64,000 bases of DNA from Enoplolaimus lenunculus (GCA_030248215.1 JASANG010003591.1:186001-250000); one strand, 5' to 3'; positions 46,429 through 58,317 are shown, counted from the stretch's first letter. Translations and numbers: made by a program. The notes: generated by a model not told the origin, from the letters alone.

Positions 46429-46664
46429 TGTCATGTATAATATTAACGCTGCTCTTCATTTGAAATGTTTTTCTTAGTTGAATGTTGTTGACTCATTGTA
46501 TTAATCAGGTTTGAAAGTTAACTGCAAAAATGTTGAACCAAAGGTTCAATTATGGCCCTTTTAGGGCCGCTTTGTATTCTCAAGAGACAACGGTAAAGTT
46601 GGATTGCAATGGTAACACAGCTTTGACGCATTATATTTTTCCTGAGTCATTTCTTTAAATCTTC

Positions 46665-46862
46665 GGCCCATGTAAAGATCAGGGCGGAACGTTTTACTAT
46701 GGGACTAAAAAAGAGTAAGCTTAAGCTTTAGACTAATTTTTGCTTGGCATAGACTTAGGCTTATGCATAGGCTTAGGAACGTGAGTATTCTTACGCATAA
46801 GCTTAGGCTTGGCTCAGGAATTGGCTTATAATACTATTGCGGCCCTATTCTTTACATTGGCC
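46665..46862. mobile_element. GGCCCATGTA-family element with 8-bp target duplication
   Basis: GGCCCATGTAAAGATCAGG to CTATTCTTTACATTGGCC. Flanks AAATCTTC (46657-46664) and AAATGTTC (46863-46870) match at 7 of 8 positions, an hAT-like duplication. Confidence 0.82.
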
Positions 46863-47225
46863 AAATGTTCTAACTGTGTACCGGCAAACAGTTGAGGGGA
46901 CAGATTCAAATTTTAAATGTTTAGAAAATTTTTTAAGGAGTCCAACGTCGTACACTGCGTATCGAACCAATACTGCATTAACATCACAGAAGTAAAATTT
47001 CACGAAACAGATGAAAATTTTTTCCCTCCGATCTCAAAGTTTAGGGCGTATTCGCTTACAAGTTTAGTAGAATTTATATTAGCAATAAGACGGAATAAAA
47101 GGATAATTGAACAAACATAGTAAAAATTCATTTATTTTCGGCAACAAGGCTGAAAAAATACCTTTTGCTCAAAAAATTTTGAGCGCTATGCCCCCTGATC
47201 TGAGTTATAGAAGATACGTGTCCCT

Positions 47226-47397
47226 GCCAGGGTGTAACCGGATATCCGTTTCCGTTTCTGTTAAAAATCGGTGTTCGTTTCCGTTTCCGTTTCTGTTAAT
47301 AATCGGTGTCTGTTTCCGTTTCTGTTAAAAATCGATATTCGTTTCCGTTTCCGTCTCTGTTAAAAATCGCTGCCCGTTTGCGTTTCCGTTATAGAAA
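47226..47397. repeat. TTTCCG minisatellite
   Basis: Repeats of CGTTTCCGTTTCTGTTAAAA plus ATCGGTGTT, about four to five diverged units of roughly 30-40 bp. A related CCGTTTCCGTTTCCG stretch lies near 11040. Confidence 0.8.
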
Positions 47398-48053
47398 TAC
47401 CGGAAATTTTGTTATTTTTGATGCTCAAAAATTCGTTGTAAATCACGTATATATCTCGCAATTCCTCATTACAGTTTATAAATTAATCAATCGTAAACCG
47501 GGCATTTTCGTCAGAAACAATTTTCATTTGGACAAACCCAATTCAGAATTGTGCTAAAATTATACGGCTTGAGCCAACGACATTCAAGTTACATTTTGGC
47601 ATTTCGAACTTAGTTTCCAAACGAAACAAAACGTTGTACCATGTAGCAACGGTAAATGTTAGCCAATTAAACCAACAAAGTGAGCTTCAACTTTGACAGA
47701 TATGCGTACCTCCCACTCAGTTTCAACAGAATGAATCATGTATGAGACATTTGAATTTTTACGACTACAAGCGGTGTCAGTATTGTGAGTTGATTAAAAT
47801 TAAAATTGAAATTTGATGCAATCTATAAAGCTTAGAGGCGAAACGTTTTACCGTCGTGCAAGTCGTATGAGTTGTTTTTTGAAAATTTCCATGTTTACTC
47901 AGAGTTCACTTGTTTTTAGGCAATGAAAAATTACTATTGACTAACACTACTAAATGTGTCATAGTAATTTGTCATTGGCGTTATACTATTTATCTTTGCC
48001 GAGTTGAAGTGGCAAAAATTGCGTAGGTGTCAGATTTTAAGCTATGCATGGCT

Positions 48054-48442
48054 GGCCAATGTTACTTTAAGAGGCGTTAAGTGAATTCCTAAGCCTAAGG
48101 CTAAGCGTAGCAAAAATGAGTTCCTAAGCCTAAGCCTAAGCCTAAGCGTTGCAAAAATGAGTTCCTAAGCCTAAGCCTAAGCCTAAGCGTTGAAAAAATG
48201 AGTTCCTAAGCCTAAGCCTAAGCCTAAGCCTAAGCGTAAGAATGAGCGTACACGTAAGCGTAAACGAAAGATTGAGCATATACCTAAACCTAATCATTAG
48301 CCCAAGCCTAAGCGTAAGAATGAGCGTATACGTAAGCCCAAGCCTAAGCCAAAGCCTAAGCAAAAATTACTGTAAATGTTTAAGCATATTCTATTATACA
48401 GATCTGCAGAAAAACGTTCCGCCCCTGATCTTCACATTGGCT
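48054..48442. mobile_element. GGCCCATGTA-family element with long CCTAAG core
   Basis: From GGCCAATGTTACTTTAAGAG to CCTGATCTTCACATTGGC. The core has about four tandem units of GAGTTCCTAAGCCTAAGCCT and a further CCTAAGC-rich segment. Confidence 0.8.
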
Positions 48443-48744
48443 TTAAATATAAGATGCTTAGTTTAAAACATTTCGGCCACGAATTATGGGTTTTTTCTGA
48501 ACGAATAATATCTCAAATTCAACGCCAAATCGTTCATTTTAGAAGCTTACGGTTCTTTAATAGATTCTATTTGGTGAGTAGTGTTGTACGTAGCAGATTA
48601 TAGAATAAATGTAATCCATTTAAGATTACGGAAGACAATCTTCGGACTCGGAGTCAATTATTTTCTATTTATGTCAAACATGGATGCAAAAGTTTACTCC
48701 AAAACGGGAGGGGGGTCTTCGAAACCGATGAGGAATTCGATCGT

Positions 48745-49175
48745 TGGTAGGCAGTCAAGATTGTGAAGTTGGCCGGCAGCCAAGATCCAAACGTTGGCAG
48801 GCAGACAAGTTTCAGAAGTTGGCAAGCAGTCAAAATTCAGAAGTTTGCAGGCAGCCAAGATCCAAATGTTGGCAGGCAGACAAGATTCGGAAGTTGGCAT
48901 GCAGTCAAGATTCAAAAGTTGGCAGGCAACGAAGATCCAAATGTTGGCAGGCAGCGAAGATTCAGAAGTTGGCAGGCAACCAAGATTCATAGTTTGGCAG
49001 GCAACCAATACTCAGAAGTTGGCAGGCAACCAAGATTCATAATTTGGCAGGCAACCAATACTCAGAAGTTGGCAGGCAACCAAGATTCATAGTTTAGCAG
49101 GCAACCAATACTCAGAAGTTGGCAGGAAGCCAAGATTCAGAAGTTGGCAAGCAGCCAAGATTCAGAAGGCAGTCA
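48745..49175. repeat. Minisatellite with 30-bp half-units
   Basis: Around 14 units alternate between AGTTGGCAGGCAACCAAGAT and AGTTGGCAGGCAACCAATAC type, with CAGACAAG and CAGCCAAG variants at the left. It is open in several frames on both strands, as repeats without stops are, so the open frames are not evidence of a gene. Confidence 0.93.
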
Positions 49176-49644
49176 GAGTAAAAAACCTCATGAAATGTTT
49201 TAAATTTCAACCCACGTCCCACAGTTTTAGTAAATTTCTTAAGACGTCTCAGCGTGACAGCATTGTATTTTTCAAGGGGTGTCGACGAACACCCACGACA
49301 CCCCTGTTCCAGCGTACCTAAAAATTTATACTTCCGCAGACTCATCTTTGAAACGAGATAAAGAATAAACTTTTCTAGAAGAATATGTATCATGAGTAGT
49401 TGACCAGATTTATGTTCTAAAACCTAAAACTTTAGGCTTAACAGCGAGAGCAAACCTAAACCAGAGCTTACTGTTTCCGTATAACATTTCGGTCTCCAAA
49501 ATTCATGGTACACGACCAGAAAATACTTTTGTAGACATCCCTTCACGTTTATGGTTAAGGTTTAGATTTACGCTCAGGTAAAAACATACGCAAAACTTAC
49601 ACTTAGGCATAGGAAAGCCGTTTCCGATACTGGAGCCTAAAAAC

Positions 49645-50065
49645 GCAAGCGTACGGGTTACGTTATACTTTTGATGACGTTTGACGCCGTCCGTCACCCA
49701 TCCGGCGCCGTCTGTTGCCGTCTGTCAGCTACGCGCCGTCCGTCGCCGTGAGTCACCCGTACGGCCCCGTCCGTCACCGTGCGGTATTTTACGCAAATAA
49801 CTCACGTACGATACCGTGTAGTGACGGACGGTGACGGACGGCGCTGTACGGATGACGGACGGTGACGGACGGCGCTGTACGGATGACGGACGGTGACGGA
49901 CGGCGCTGTACGGATGACGGACGGTGACGGACGGCGCTGTACGGATGACGGACGGTGACGGACGGCGCTGTACGGATGACGGACGGTGACGGACGGCGCT
50001 GTACGGATGACGGATGGTGACGGACTACTCCGGACGGCGCCGTACGTCATGTTTAGCTCCACGCT
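49645..50065. repeat. GACGG minisatellite, 31-bp unit, inside a decayed fold-back element
   Basis: GATGACGGACGGTGACGGAC plus GGCGCTGTACG repeats about six times from 49851. GACGCCGTCCGTCACCC on the left is the inverse of the array, so the whole can fold back. The outer ends (GGGTTACGTTATACTTTTGA) resemble the short element at 53767. Confidence 0.88.
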
Positions 50066-50171
50066 AAGCGTTGACAAATGAACAACCGCATGAAGCTTGT
50101 GTTCCGTTCTCGCATTTTAATACGTTAAAACGTAAATGAGATCAAAACAGTTATTTTGTTGTTTCAAAATA

Positions 50172-50194
50172 GATTATTATTATTATTATTATTA

Positions 50195-50231
<37 letters not shown>

Positions 50232-50407
50232 TGTTTATTTATTATTATTATTATTATTATTTTATTTTTATTATTATTATTATTTATTTATTTATTAATT
50301 TATTTCTTTATTTGTTTATTCAGTTATTTATTTATGCGCTTGTTTATTTATTTATTTATTTATTATTATTTATTTATCTATTTATTTATTGAATTTATTT
50401 ATTTTCT

Positions 50408-50503
<96 letters not shown>

Positions 50504-50507
50504 TTTA

Positions 50508-50538
<31 letters not shown>

Positions 50539-50590
50539 GTTTATTATTATTATTATTATTATTAGTTTATTATTATTATTATTATTATTA

Positions 50591-50664
<74 letters not shown>

Positions 50665-50689
50665 TATTATTATTATTATTATTTTAATA

Positions 50690-50764
<75 letters not shown>
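50172..50764. repeat. TTA / TTTA microsatellite, about 590 bp
   Basis: Almost uninterrupted ATT triplets with patches of TTTA tetramers in 50280-50420. Long open frames of Leu, Ile and Tyr across it are an artefact of the repeat. Confidence 0.97.
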
Positions 50765-51212
50765 TGCAAGCTTTTTTGTTCAAAAAACAATGTCACGGTT
50801 GACCTGATTTATCGGCAAAAAGTATATTTCTAACTCAATATTGTAGTCAACCTGTAAATAAGCTGTGGTTATAAGCAATCGGCTACATTTAAAACGGACC
50901 TATGGCTCTACATATTCAGTTGCCGTTCAGCTTCACAACCTCAAAAACGTTTTGCAACTGCGTTTTCAATTGGAATGGCGTTGATGAATCTACAATTCGT
51001 CGACCGACAACTTGTCGCACAACAGTGTCCTAAAGCCGATGTATAAATCTATAAGAATAATCCTAAGCGTAAGCTTAAGCCGAAGCCGAAACGTAAGTAT
51101 AATGATGGACGACGAATTGTTGAGTCGATGAAATTTTGGATCACATTTTGTCGGTCGACGACTTGTCGGGCAACAAACGGTTGTGTTACCGGCGTTGATA
51201 CGTTTGTAACTT

Positions 51213-51350
51213 TGTCCGATGTAAAGAACAAGGGCGGAACAGTATTATAAGCATATTCCTAAGCCTAAAGCCTAAGCTTAAACCAAGGATCGAAATTAGT
51301 CTAAAGCTTAAACAAACTCTATTGCAGTCCCACAGAAAAACGTTCCTCCC
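51213..51350. mobile_element. GGCCCATGTA-family element, diverged
   Basis: GTCCGATGTAAAGAACAAGG, GCGGAACAGTATTATAAGC, CCTAAGCC core, then GCAGTCCCACAGAAAAACG. Confidence 0.75.
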
Positions 51351-51675
51351 AACCGTTTAGTATTTATCAACTGGAAACGTTCCAAGGATTAGCCATGATA
51401 TTATTTCTGTAAGAAATATTTTCAAACGGATAGCGAACCCTCAAAGATTTGTTTGATCCACACAGTTTTATTACGCTTTCCTGAATTTTCTGATGTTGCC
51501 ATATGGATATGCCTTTGCATACACCCATGGAAACATTTTTCGTCAGGGTTCGTCACGTCCGCCCCTCAAACAAAATTACGGGCGTCTCAAGGGGCATTAC
51601 TAAATATTTCTTCCTCAACCTAGAAGTTTTATCCTCACAAGTAAAATATGGTACGGCTGATACGCAATGCGTTGA

Positions 51676-51871
51676 TCCAATGTATAGAACGGTGTAAGCA
51701 TGTTCCTTCGCCTAAGCCTAAATTTAAGCCAAAGCTTAAGCGTAAGAAAGAGCTTGTACCTGAGTCTGAGCCTAAGCCGTAGCCTTAGTCTAAGCAAAAT
51801 AAATTAGTCTAAAGTAAGAAATTACGCTACTGTAGTCCCGCATAAAAACGTTCCGCCACTGATATGTTACA
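51676..51871. mobile_element. GGCCCATGTA-family element, diverged
   Basis: CCAATGTATAGAACGGTG, GCATGTTCCTTCGCC, a CCTAAGCC-rich core, then GTAGTCCCGCATAAAAACG and CCGCCACTGATATG. Confidence 0.7.
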
Positions 51872-52399
51872 TAATCCCTGGGTTGCAACATCATTTTCAT
51901 ACACAGAATGTACTCAGTAGCTCACTCATAAATTTCAACACCACCTAAATGAGAGTTCTCATGTCTCTACTAAGGTGAACAACTTGAGACTTCGGACACA
52001 AAATTGGCAAAATATTAACGCTAAAAATACAACAACAACAACAACATAAACTGAGGTTGAAGTACAGCAATAAGCAGCGTGTCTGGTTCGCTGGCGTAAC
52101 TCATGAACCCACGTCGGCAGTGTATACGTCAGCGAGCAAGCAATGTTTTAACCTTGTAAAAGTGTCTTTTCTTCTGTTTTTGATGGAAATTTCGGGATGA
52201 AAAATTATTTCTAGTAGCCCTGTGTATAAGCTTTGATGCTTTGATTATAGCTTGTGTTGATGAGTAAACAATTGTTGCCAAAGCCAAGTCCAATGTTTGC
52301 CTACGCCTTAACCTAAAACTAGATCTTAGCCCAAGCCTAAGCCTAAAGTCATACCTTGAGTTCAAGGCTTAAAGCTTAAGCTTAAGCCTTAGGTCCAGG

Positions 52400-52640
52400 C
52401 TTGTATCCAGCTCAACTTGCTAGAGGGGGCTAAAAATGTTCAGGAGTGACATATAAGGGTTTTCGATGACCTACATCTAAGGTTAAAATTTTTCTATGGG
52501 CCCATGTTTTTACAAGGGGGGGGGCACAAGCATGTAGCCATCAGACCTTGCTACGGAGGGCTAAAATCTTTCAGGAGGGACATTCAAGGGTTTTTAATGA
52601 CTTGCAAGCAAGGTTGAATAATTTTCCAGGGGTCCCAAAA
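52400..52640. mobile_element. Two inverted pieces of the CGTAGCCA / TGGCTACG family
   Basis: CAGCTCAACTTGCTAGAGGG and ATGTAGCCATCAGACCTTGC, with GATGACCTACATC and AATGACTTGCAAGCAAGG, are inverse relatives of 54214-54384 arranged in series. Confidence 0.5.
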
Positions 52641-53314
52641 TTTTTCCCATGAGGGTGTTAACCTTAAATGAGGGAGTGTACAAGGGACAAAAATACCCAG
52701 CTTTGTTTTGTTGTCGCGTTGGCTGGCCGTTCGCCCTACCCAGCCAATACATTCGCCAGTTCTATTTCACGGTTCCATTCCATAATCAAGGTTTCTCCAG
52801 TAATACGCAGCGTTTGATATTGCGAACTGTTTCAGGCTTTTTTCGCCGCCTGTATGCATCACAAAGAGTCGTTTAAGCATCAATAATTAATTGGCTTCTT
52901 TCGGTTCATTCTTATTGTGCTCAATAACCCTGTAGATGTCGTAGAATTTGCTTTTGAAACTTAGTTAATAGGCTTTTTTGGCAGTTTTCTAAACCGTTGA
53001 GACCGGTGGCTTGTAAAATTTTGGCCTACTTGACGGACTATGACAAAGAGATTGTAATTTAGCCATGAGGGGGATTCAAGGGTGATACCCGGGCTATGGC
53101 ACCCAACAATATATGAATCAAAATCTAAATTTTGAAGTAAGATCTAACATTAAAAATTGTTTTTTTGGCTGGAACTCAGTTGTACCCTTCCTCTGGGACC
53201 AAAACATATTCCGTACAAAGGTTCTGCAATCTATATTCCATTTCACGTACCTTTGCACGCCTGAGTCCTATGGTTATTGTTTTACAGCCATCTGACCACT
53301 AGTTTACGAGTTAC

Positions 53315-53483
53315 TATAAACGTGTTTAATTCAACGGATAGTTGCAATACCGGATATATATCAGTAACAAAGGGTGGCGGAGTGCGGGTTAGAAACAAAT
53401 GGCCATCCGTAACCGAATAACAGGGGGGTATCCTCTGGAGAGGTCAAATAAATACCAGTCCCCTCCCCTCTTATTCGGGTCAC
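53315..53483. mobile_element. GACCCGAATAAG element, left-truncated copy
   Basis: It shares TTCAACGGATAGTTGCAATA and CCGTAACCGAATAACAGG with the copy at 6829, and ends CCCTCTTATTCGGGTC. Confidence 0.8.
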
Positions 53484-53766
53484 TACAGTATACGCAAATA
53501 ATTGATTTGGTGGCTTACAAAACTCGTGAATTGGTAGTCTGATACCGATAAAGTCAACGCGCATTGGACTCAATGACCCGAACTGCGCTGAACGGTGCAT
53601 TTGTTTATTGAACCTTTTGACAAAAAAATTTTCGTTCCCAATGAAATCCTCTAAGGAGTCAAAAAATTGAATTTTTCAAAATTTTAAATACAAACTTTGA
53701 ACGAGAATGCCTACGTCTCACGTCAAATGCTTAGCGTCAAACCGTTGTCACACATTGATTCGTTAG

Positions 53767-53929
53767 GGTTGCGCTATACTTTTTTTGACCAGCGGCGCCG
53801 TACGGCCCCGGCCATCACCGTCCAGTATCGTACACGCAAAGGACGGTGACGGACCGCTCGTACGGATGACGGATGGTGACGGCGTCGGACGGGTGACGGA
53901 CTGCGCCGGACTTCAAGTATAGCGCAACC
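53767..53929. mobile_element. Miniature element with GGTTGCGCTATACTT ends and GACGG core
   Basis: GGTTGCGCTATACTTTTTTT at the left is the inverse of CAAGTATAGCGCAACC at the right. The interior is GGCGCCGTACGGCC and GACGGATGGTGACGG, inversely related. It is probably the compact form of the expanded element at 49645. Confidence 0.82.
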
Positions 53930-54213
53930 GTTAAGTCTGCCAATAATAAGTTAAGTAAGTCAAGTTTGTTAGACAAAAATGTTTTAAGCTAATCTTCATA
54001 CCTCAAAAATTACGTTGTGAACTGCATGTCGGCTCGCAAAAAAACGCCCAAATTTCAGGACTGAAATGATTGATTAATTTAAAATTTCATTTCACGTTGA
54101 AATTTGAAAGGTTGAATTCAAAGGATCAACCGTCTCATAGTTGGCTGCGATATATACAATTGTCACCCATATTTTTAACGAAAAAGTAGCTTATTTTATT
54201 GTCGTCGTTGGCA

Positions 54214-54384
54214 CGGACCCGTAGCCAACGGGTGCGGGGGGAGTGGTCGGCCTTCCCAAGAAAAAGTTTGGCTCCCTCTACAAAGTTTTCAATCTTGCTT
54301 GTAAATCATTGAATACCTTTAAATGCCCCTCCTTAAAAATTTTTAGCCCCCCCCCGTTAGCATGGTGAGCTGGCTACTGGCCTG
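54214..54384. mobile_element. CGTAGCCA / TGGCTACG element, best copy
   Basis: CGGACCCGTAGCCAACGGG to GAGCTGGCTACTGGCCTG, 171 bp. Flanks CGTTGGCA (54206-54213) and CGTTGACA (54385-54392) match at 7 of 8 positions, which fits an hAT-like element. Relatives: 41165, 46255, 52400, 58318. Confidence 0.7.
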
Positions 54385-54843
54385 CGTTGACACGGGGTTC
54401 TTTTATAGTCTCATACCTCACACTGTGCTTTCATAAATTTCAAGCCTGTGCGTTGTGCTGTATTTCGTTGTGATTAATGGGGGGCTGGTGTTCTCGTGTT
54501 GTTTGATAGCGGCGCCTCTACGGTTGTGTATATTTTTCGTCAACGTCGGCTAAACTCAAAGTTTAGTTTTTCATTCTAAATATTATCTTCAGATAGCTGG
54601 CGTACAATAAGTATTAGTTTCTGTGATTTTAAGAACAAAGCATCTATGGTTTGTGAATTTGGGTACTGCCAGAACATAGAGTTGACGTGTGTACATAAGC
54701 GTCAGAGCAAGACGTATGATAACTCACAGTGTGATACCGTGTAAGCAATATTTTTACTAAATGCATAATTGCATTGTAAACTCAGGAAATGGATTTATTC
54801 TCTGTTGCACGCACCTGCCAATACTCAGGTTTGTGATTTAGTA

Positions 54844-55124
54844 CACTGCGAAACATTTTGAGTCAAATTGACTCTCTCTCTGAGATAGGCTCTACGGGAC
54901 TTAATAAACTGAGTCTAATTCGACTCCGCCAGAGCCGAACGTGCGGAAACTTTTTGAGTCCATTTGACTCTCTCCGAAATAGGCTCTACGGGACTTAACA
55001 AACTGAGTCAAACGTGCCACTCGGAGCATCGAATATGACTCAGAGTCGATTTTGACTCAGTTTGTCGACTCCCGTAGAGCCTATTTCGAAGAGAGTCCGA
55101 CTGACTCACCAATTATTTGCAGTG
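54844..55124. mobile_element. GAGTCA-rich fold-back element, internally duplicated copy
   Basis: TA-flanked, CACTGCGAAACATTTTGAGT to ATTATTTGCAGTG. The left arm (TTTGAGTC..GACTCTCTC..GGCTCTACGGGACTTA) is present twice, at about 54855 and 54951. Confidence 0.8.
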
Positions 55125-55403
55125 TAGACAAAATCTCTTGATGGTATGTTCCAAATCTAAATGCCCTGAAATTACGAAAAAGTTTTCGTTTTGCTATATT
55201 TTTAATTTCATTGAAATTAAAATAAATTTAAGTTAACCTAAAATTACTGATATTTTTGTCAAAAAATTCAATCTGTGTATGTTTGCGTTCAGCTTAGGAC
55301 TGAACAAAAATATCGTTTATTAAAACTCAAATTACACGAGTTTGAATCTCGAACGCTGCCGCAAAGGTTTGATTATGCACCTACAAGTTCACCTTGTTAT
55401 AGC

Positions 55404-55604
55404 CAATGCCGGATCAGACAGGGGCAGGGGGTGTTGGCTACGCTCAAATTCCAAGGTGGGTTGCCCCAAACTCGCGAGCGAAGTGAACGCGAAGTCAGAC
55501 GCATTTCAAAACTGAAGCGGTTTTTGTTTAAACCGGTTAGGGTGGGGCCCCTTTAGCGGTGCCCCCCCAAATGCGTGGTATGTGGGGTGGCTTCTCCGGC
55601 CCTG
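55404..55604. mobile_element. hAT-like miniature element with perfect 8-bp duplication
   Basis: CAATGCCGGATCAGACAGG to GGCTTCTCCGGCCCTG, flanked by GTTATAGC on both sides (55396-55403, 55605-55612). It is related to the element at 4277 (shared GGGGCCCC blocks and CGGAGCAG-type ends). Confidence 0.85.
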
Positions 55605-55769
55605 GTTATAGCCAATCAAATCAATCAGAATACCACGTGCAAGTTTTATAAAATTAGTCATGAAAAGCCTTAATAAGAATGATGCGGTCAGGAGCGTTTA
55701 TCAAAACCAAATGATTTGTGCATTTATTGATGCCATTTCGCAAGTTTTGCTAGGGACTCGGATACACAA

Positions 55770-55946
55770 CCTTACGCGTTATGCAGTATAGTATTTTCAC
55801 AAGACGCAAGAGCCGACCCGAGATCGAGCGACAGTCAGGTGTTAGCGAGTGGTCATCGTAAACGACTCGCACTCGAGACACTGCCGTTGAATTATAGCTT
55901 GAAACTAAATGACAGATGAAATTGAAAATATTCATGTGAAAAGCGG
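55770..55946 (+). mobile_element. TTAA-flanked tRNA-headed element, left-truncated copy
   Basis: CACAAGACGCAAGAGCC, GTGGTCATCGTAAACGACTC and AAATATTCATGTGAAAAGCG match the family at 41351, with TTAA following at 55947-55950. The left end is not visible. Confidence 0.6.
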
Positions 55947-56562
55947 TTAATAGAAGTATTTGCAATTGCTATACTATCAATAGATTTAGCAATTTTTTAC
56001 GTTTAAATATCATGGTTTCTTAGTACCTGAGGGTTATCAACAATTCCGGTGCTGCATTTTTTGTTTTAACGGAACGAAATTAATTTCGCTGAGTTCATCA
56101 AACACCACTGCTCTAAACTTTGATGAATCAGGGGCACCGAGAGACAGGGACCCCCCTGGACATCATTCCCAATCCGCAGTTTGTAGTCTCAATAAACCAT
56201 CATTAATTGCTAATTTTGTGTTGAGATCCAACATTTCAGTTGCTTTTCGGGGCCAAATCCTCCCAATCCAAACTACCTATTCGGTTTGTTACTGGAATTA
56301 TCGCAAAGGTTTGGCTAAAGTTTTAAGCATAGTTAGAAGATATCTTAGCTAAAATTACTGTCAACAAAATAAGTAACTGTGCTAAAATCTGATGTTCTAT
56401 GCGGATTTTCTTATAATACAACAGGCAATGTGAGTTATATTTTGAAATACTTTTTTTTATTTATGTATCATATTTCAGGTGTGCCATATCGGTTTAGTCT
56501 GGTTTCTGTGTGTGCCGTATGTTGTAGGCTTTGACGTACCTAGTACTTGGAATGTATCTTAA

Positions 56563-56790
56563 CCCTTTCACTCATAGAGTATACTATGAGCAACTAAATA
56601 CAATCATTGTACGAGCAATATAAAATGCACAGTGTAAAATCTCCACAAGACGTGAGAACCTACTCGGGCTCGATCAAGCACCTACAGCTCAGTGGTCATC
56701 GTAAACGCCTCCCAACCGTGAGACTGGGGATAGAATCTTACATTGAAATGGCATCTCATATGAAATTGAAAATATTCATGTGAGAAAGGG
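56563..56790 (+). mobile_element. TTAA-flanked tRNA-headed element, copy C
   Basis: TTAA at 56559-56562 and 56791-56794. Ends CCCTTTCACTCATAG and CATGTGAGAAAGGG. Inside are CTCAGTGGTCATCGTAAACG and GGGGATAGAATCTT, the tRNA-like boxes. Confidence 0.82.
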
Positions 56791-57089
56791 TTAATAAATG
56801 ATTTGAAATAATAATTTTTGAAAAAATGTGGCAGTTGATAATTGATGAAATCAAAATTGGTTAAATGTAAATTAAGTTGGTTTCGTAACCCCAAAGATAC
56901 GAAGGATATTGGTCGTAGAACCGGGATCGTCCTACGACCCAAAAGGACCAACCCTCAGTGGCGGATGCAGGATTTTTGGCTGGTGAAGAGGGTACTTTCA
57001 CCTGTTTAGCTAGAAAACACATTTTGAGCTTCAACCGAACCATTCGCTTCGCTAACTTTTTAGCTTGGCCGGGCCGGTGGTATGGATAC

Positions 57090-57166
57090 ATCCACCATTT
57101 TTTCTGGATCGACCACTGTCATCCATGGGTTACCGAGGTCTTCCGTACAATACACTTTGCTTCCAT
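57090..57166 (-). CDS. Weak candidate exon (possible F5/8-type or fucolectin-like fragment)
   Basis: 77 nt between TACCTCAG and GTGGAT|GTATCC. It reads GSKVYCTEDLGNPWMTVVDP then EKMVD, phase 1 to 0. The C-x(5)-NPW-x-x-V-D run recalls the core of fucolectin-type domains. It could be a 5' exon of the EB gene, but no joining exon was found and chance cannot be excluded. Confidence 0.25.
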
Positions 57167-57743
57167 CTGAGGTATAAGCCGTCAATTGTCCGGATCAGGT
57201 CATTTTACAGTGTATAGATGCTAGTCACTCACGTGAATCAAGATGTTCTTGTCTGCACAAAATTATTGTAGTTAATATCGTTAATCACTTATTTCTTTAT
57301 GGTTTCGTCGCAATTTGTCTTAAGATTTCATTCAACCTCTGTAGAAACAACGAATAATGTCTCCAAATGCTGTATGCTAAGCTGTGCTCCAAAAAGTTCT
57401 GTTGAAATTAGGTGAAAAGTATTTCCGCGTGCACGAACCTAATTCTCCCCGAACCGTAATCTGAGCAACCTGTTTTGTTTGTGAAGGATACTGCTATGTA
57501 CTTTAAACGCAGTTTGTTGCTTTTACGAAAATTTTAGGCGGCTAAAGAATCACAAATTTTGACCTGCAGTTTGAAATTTTTCGAGGATACCCGCGTCAAA
57601 ATGTTCTCATCCGTAGCCGCGTTGCCCGCAGGTAGCCACGAGTAGTGTACGCCTGTGCGGTCTGGATGTACTCCACAGATCAAGAAGACTCGGTCTTTGA
57701 TATATTAGTATATAATGTTTAATCTTGCAATATTTTTATGGTT

Positions 57744-58115
57744 GGCCCATGTAAAGTCAGGGGCGGAACGTTTTGCTGTGGGACTAGAAAATACACTGTA
57801 AAAATGGGGAGTCAAATTGACTCTCTCGGAAATAGGTTTTTCTTGACTACGCAAACTGAGTCAAATTTGACTCTGCCAGAGTCAAATTTGATTCACTGTT
57901 GACTCTGGCGGAGTCAAATTTGACTCAGTTTGCGTAGTCAGGAAAAGCCTGTTTCTGAGAGAGTCAATTTGACTCACCATTTTTTACAGTGTAGTAAGCT
58001 TGAGCTTTAGACTTAATTTTTGTTGTTTGGCTTATGCTTACGCTTAGGCTAAAGAATATGCTCATTGTTACGCTTAGGCTTAGGCTTAGGCTTAAGCTTA
58101 GGAATATGCTTATGT
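57744..58115. mobile_element. GGCCCATGTA-family element split by a nested insertion
   Basis: GGCCCATGTAAAGTCAGGGG, TGCTGTGGGACTAGAAAA, then the insertion 57794-57991, then GTAAGCTTGAGCTTTAGACT and a GCTTAGGCTTAGG core to AATATGCTTATG. The right terminus is lost. Confidence 0.85.
57794..57991. mobile_element. GAGTCA-rich fold-back element nested in a GGCCCATGTA element
   Basis: CACTGTAAAAATGGGGAGTC to CACCATTTTTTACAGTG, with TA at both junctions (57792-57793, 57992-57993). Each arm holds GAGTCAAATTTGACTC-type palindromes. Confidence 0.9.
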
Positions 58116-58317
58116 TGCTTTTTCAAAATTAACTGATTGAGTGACTTTGTGACTAAAAATACGAAATGTAATGTAAATCAATCATTGCGTCATGAGATAT
58201 CACTGATTTGTTCTTTCAGTTTCACCTGACCGAACAAATTGTTAATCAAACCAAATACGAGTAACATTTACGTTTATGAAACTTTCATAGCATGAAACGT
58301 TAACTACACACGACCCT

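Noticed and set aside
48110-48240. CCTAAG tract as a true telomere or chromosome end
   Set aside because: The hexamers are imperfect, short, and bounded by transposon ends in many places, so they are element cores rather than a telomere.
48694-49092. Overlapping open frames on both strands with repeated WQATNTQKLAGNQDS-type units
   Set aside because: They translate a 30-bp minisatellite free of stops; several frames are open at once and no splice or start context supports a gene.
50136-50687. Long open frame of Leu/Ile/Tyr on the plus strand
   Set aside because: It is the translation of a TTA/TTTA microsatellite and has no codon or composition signal of a protein.
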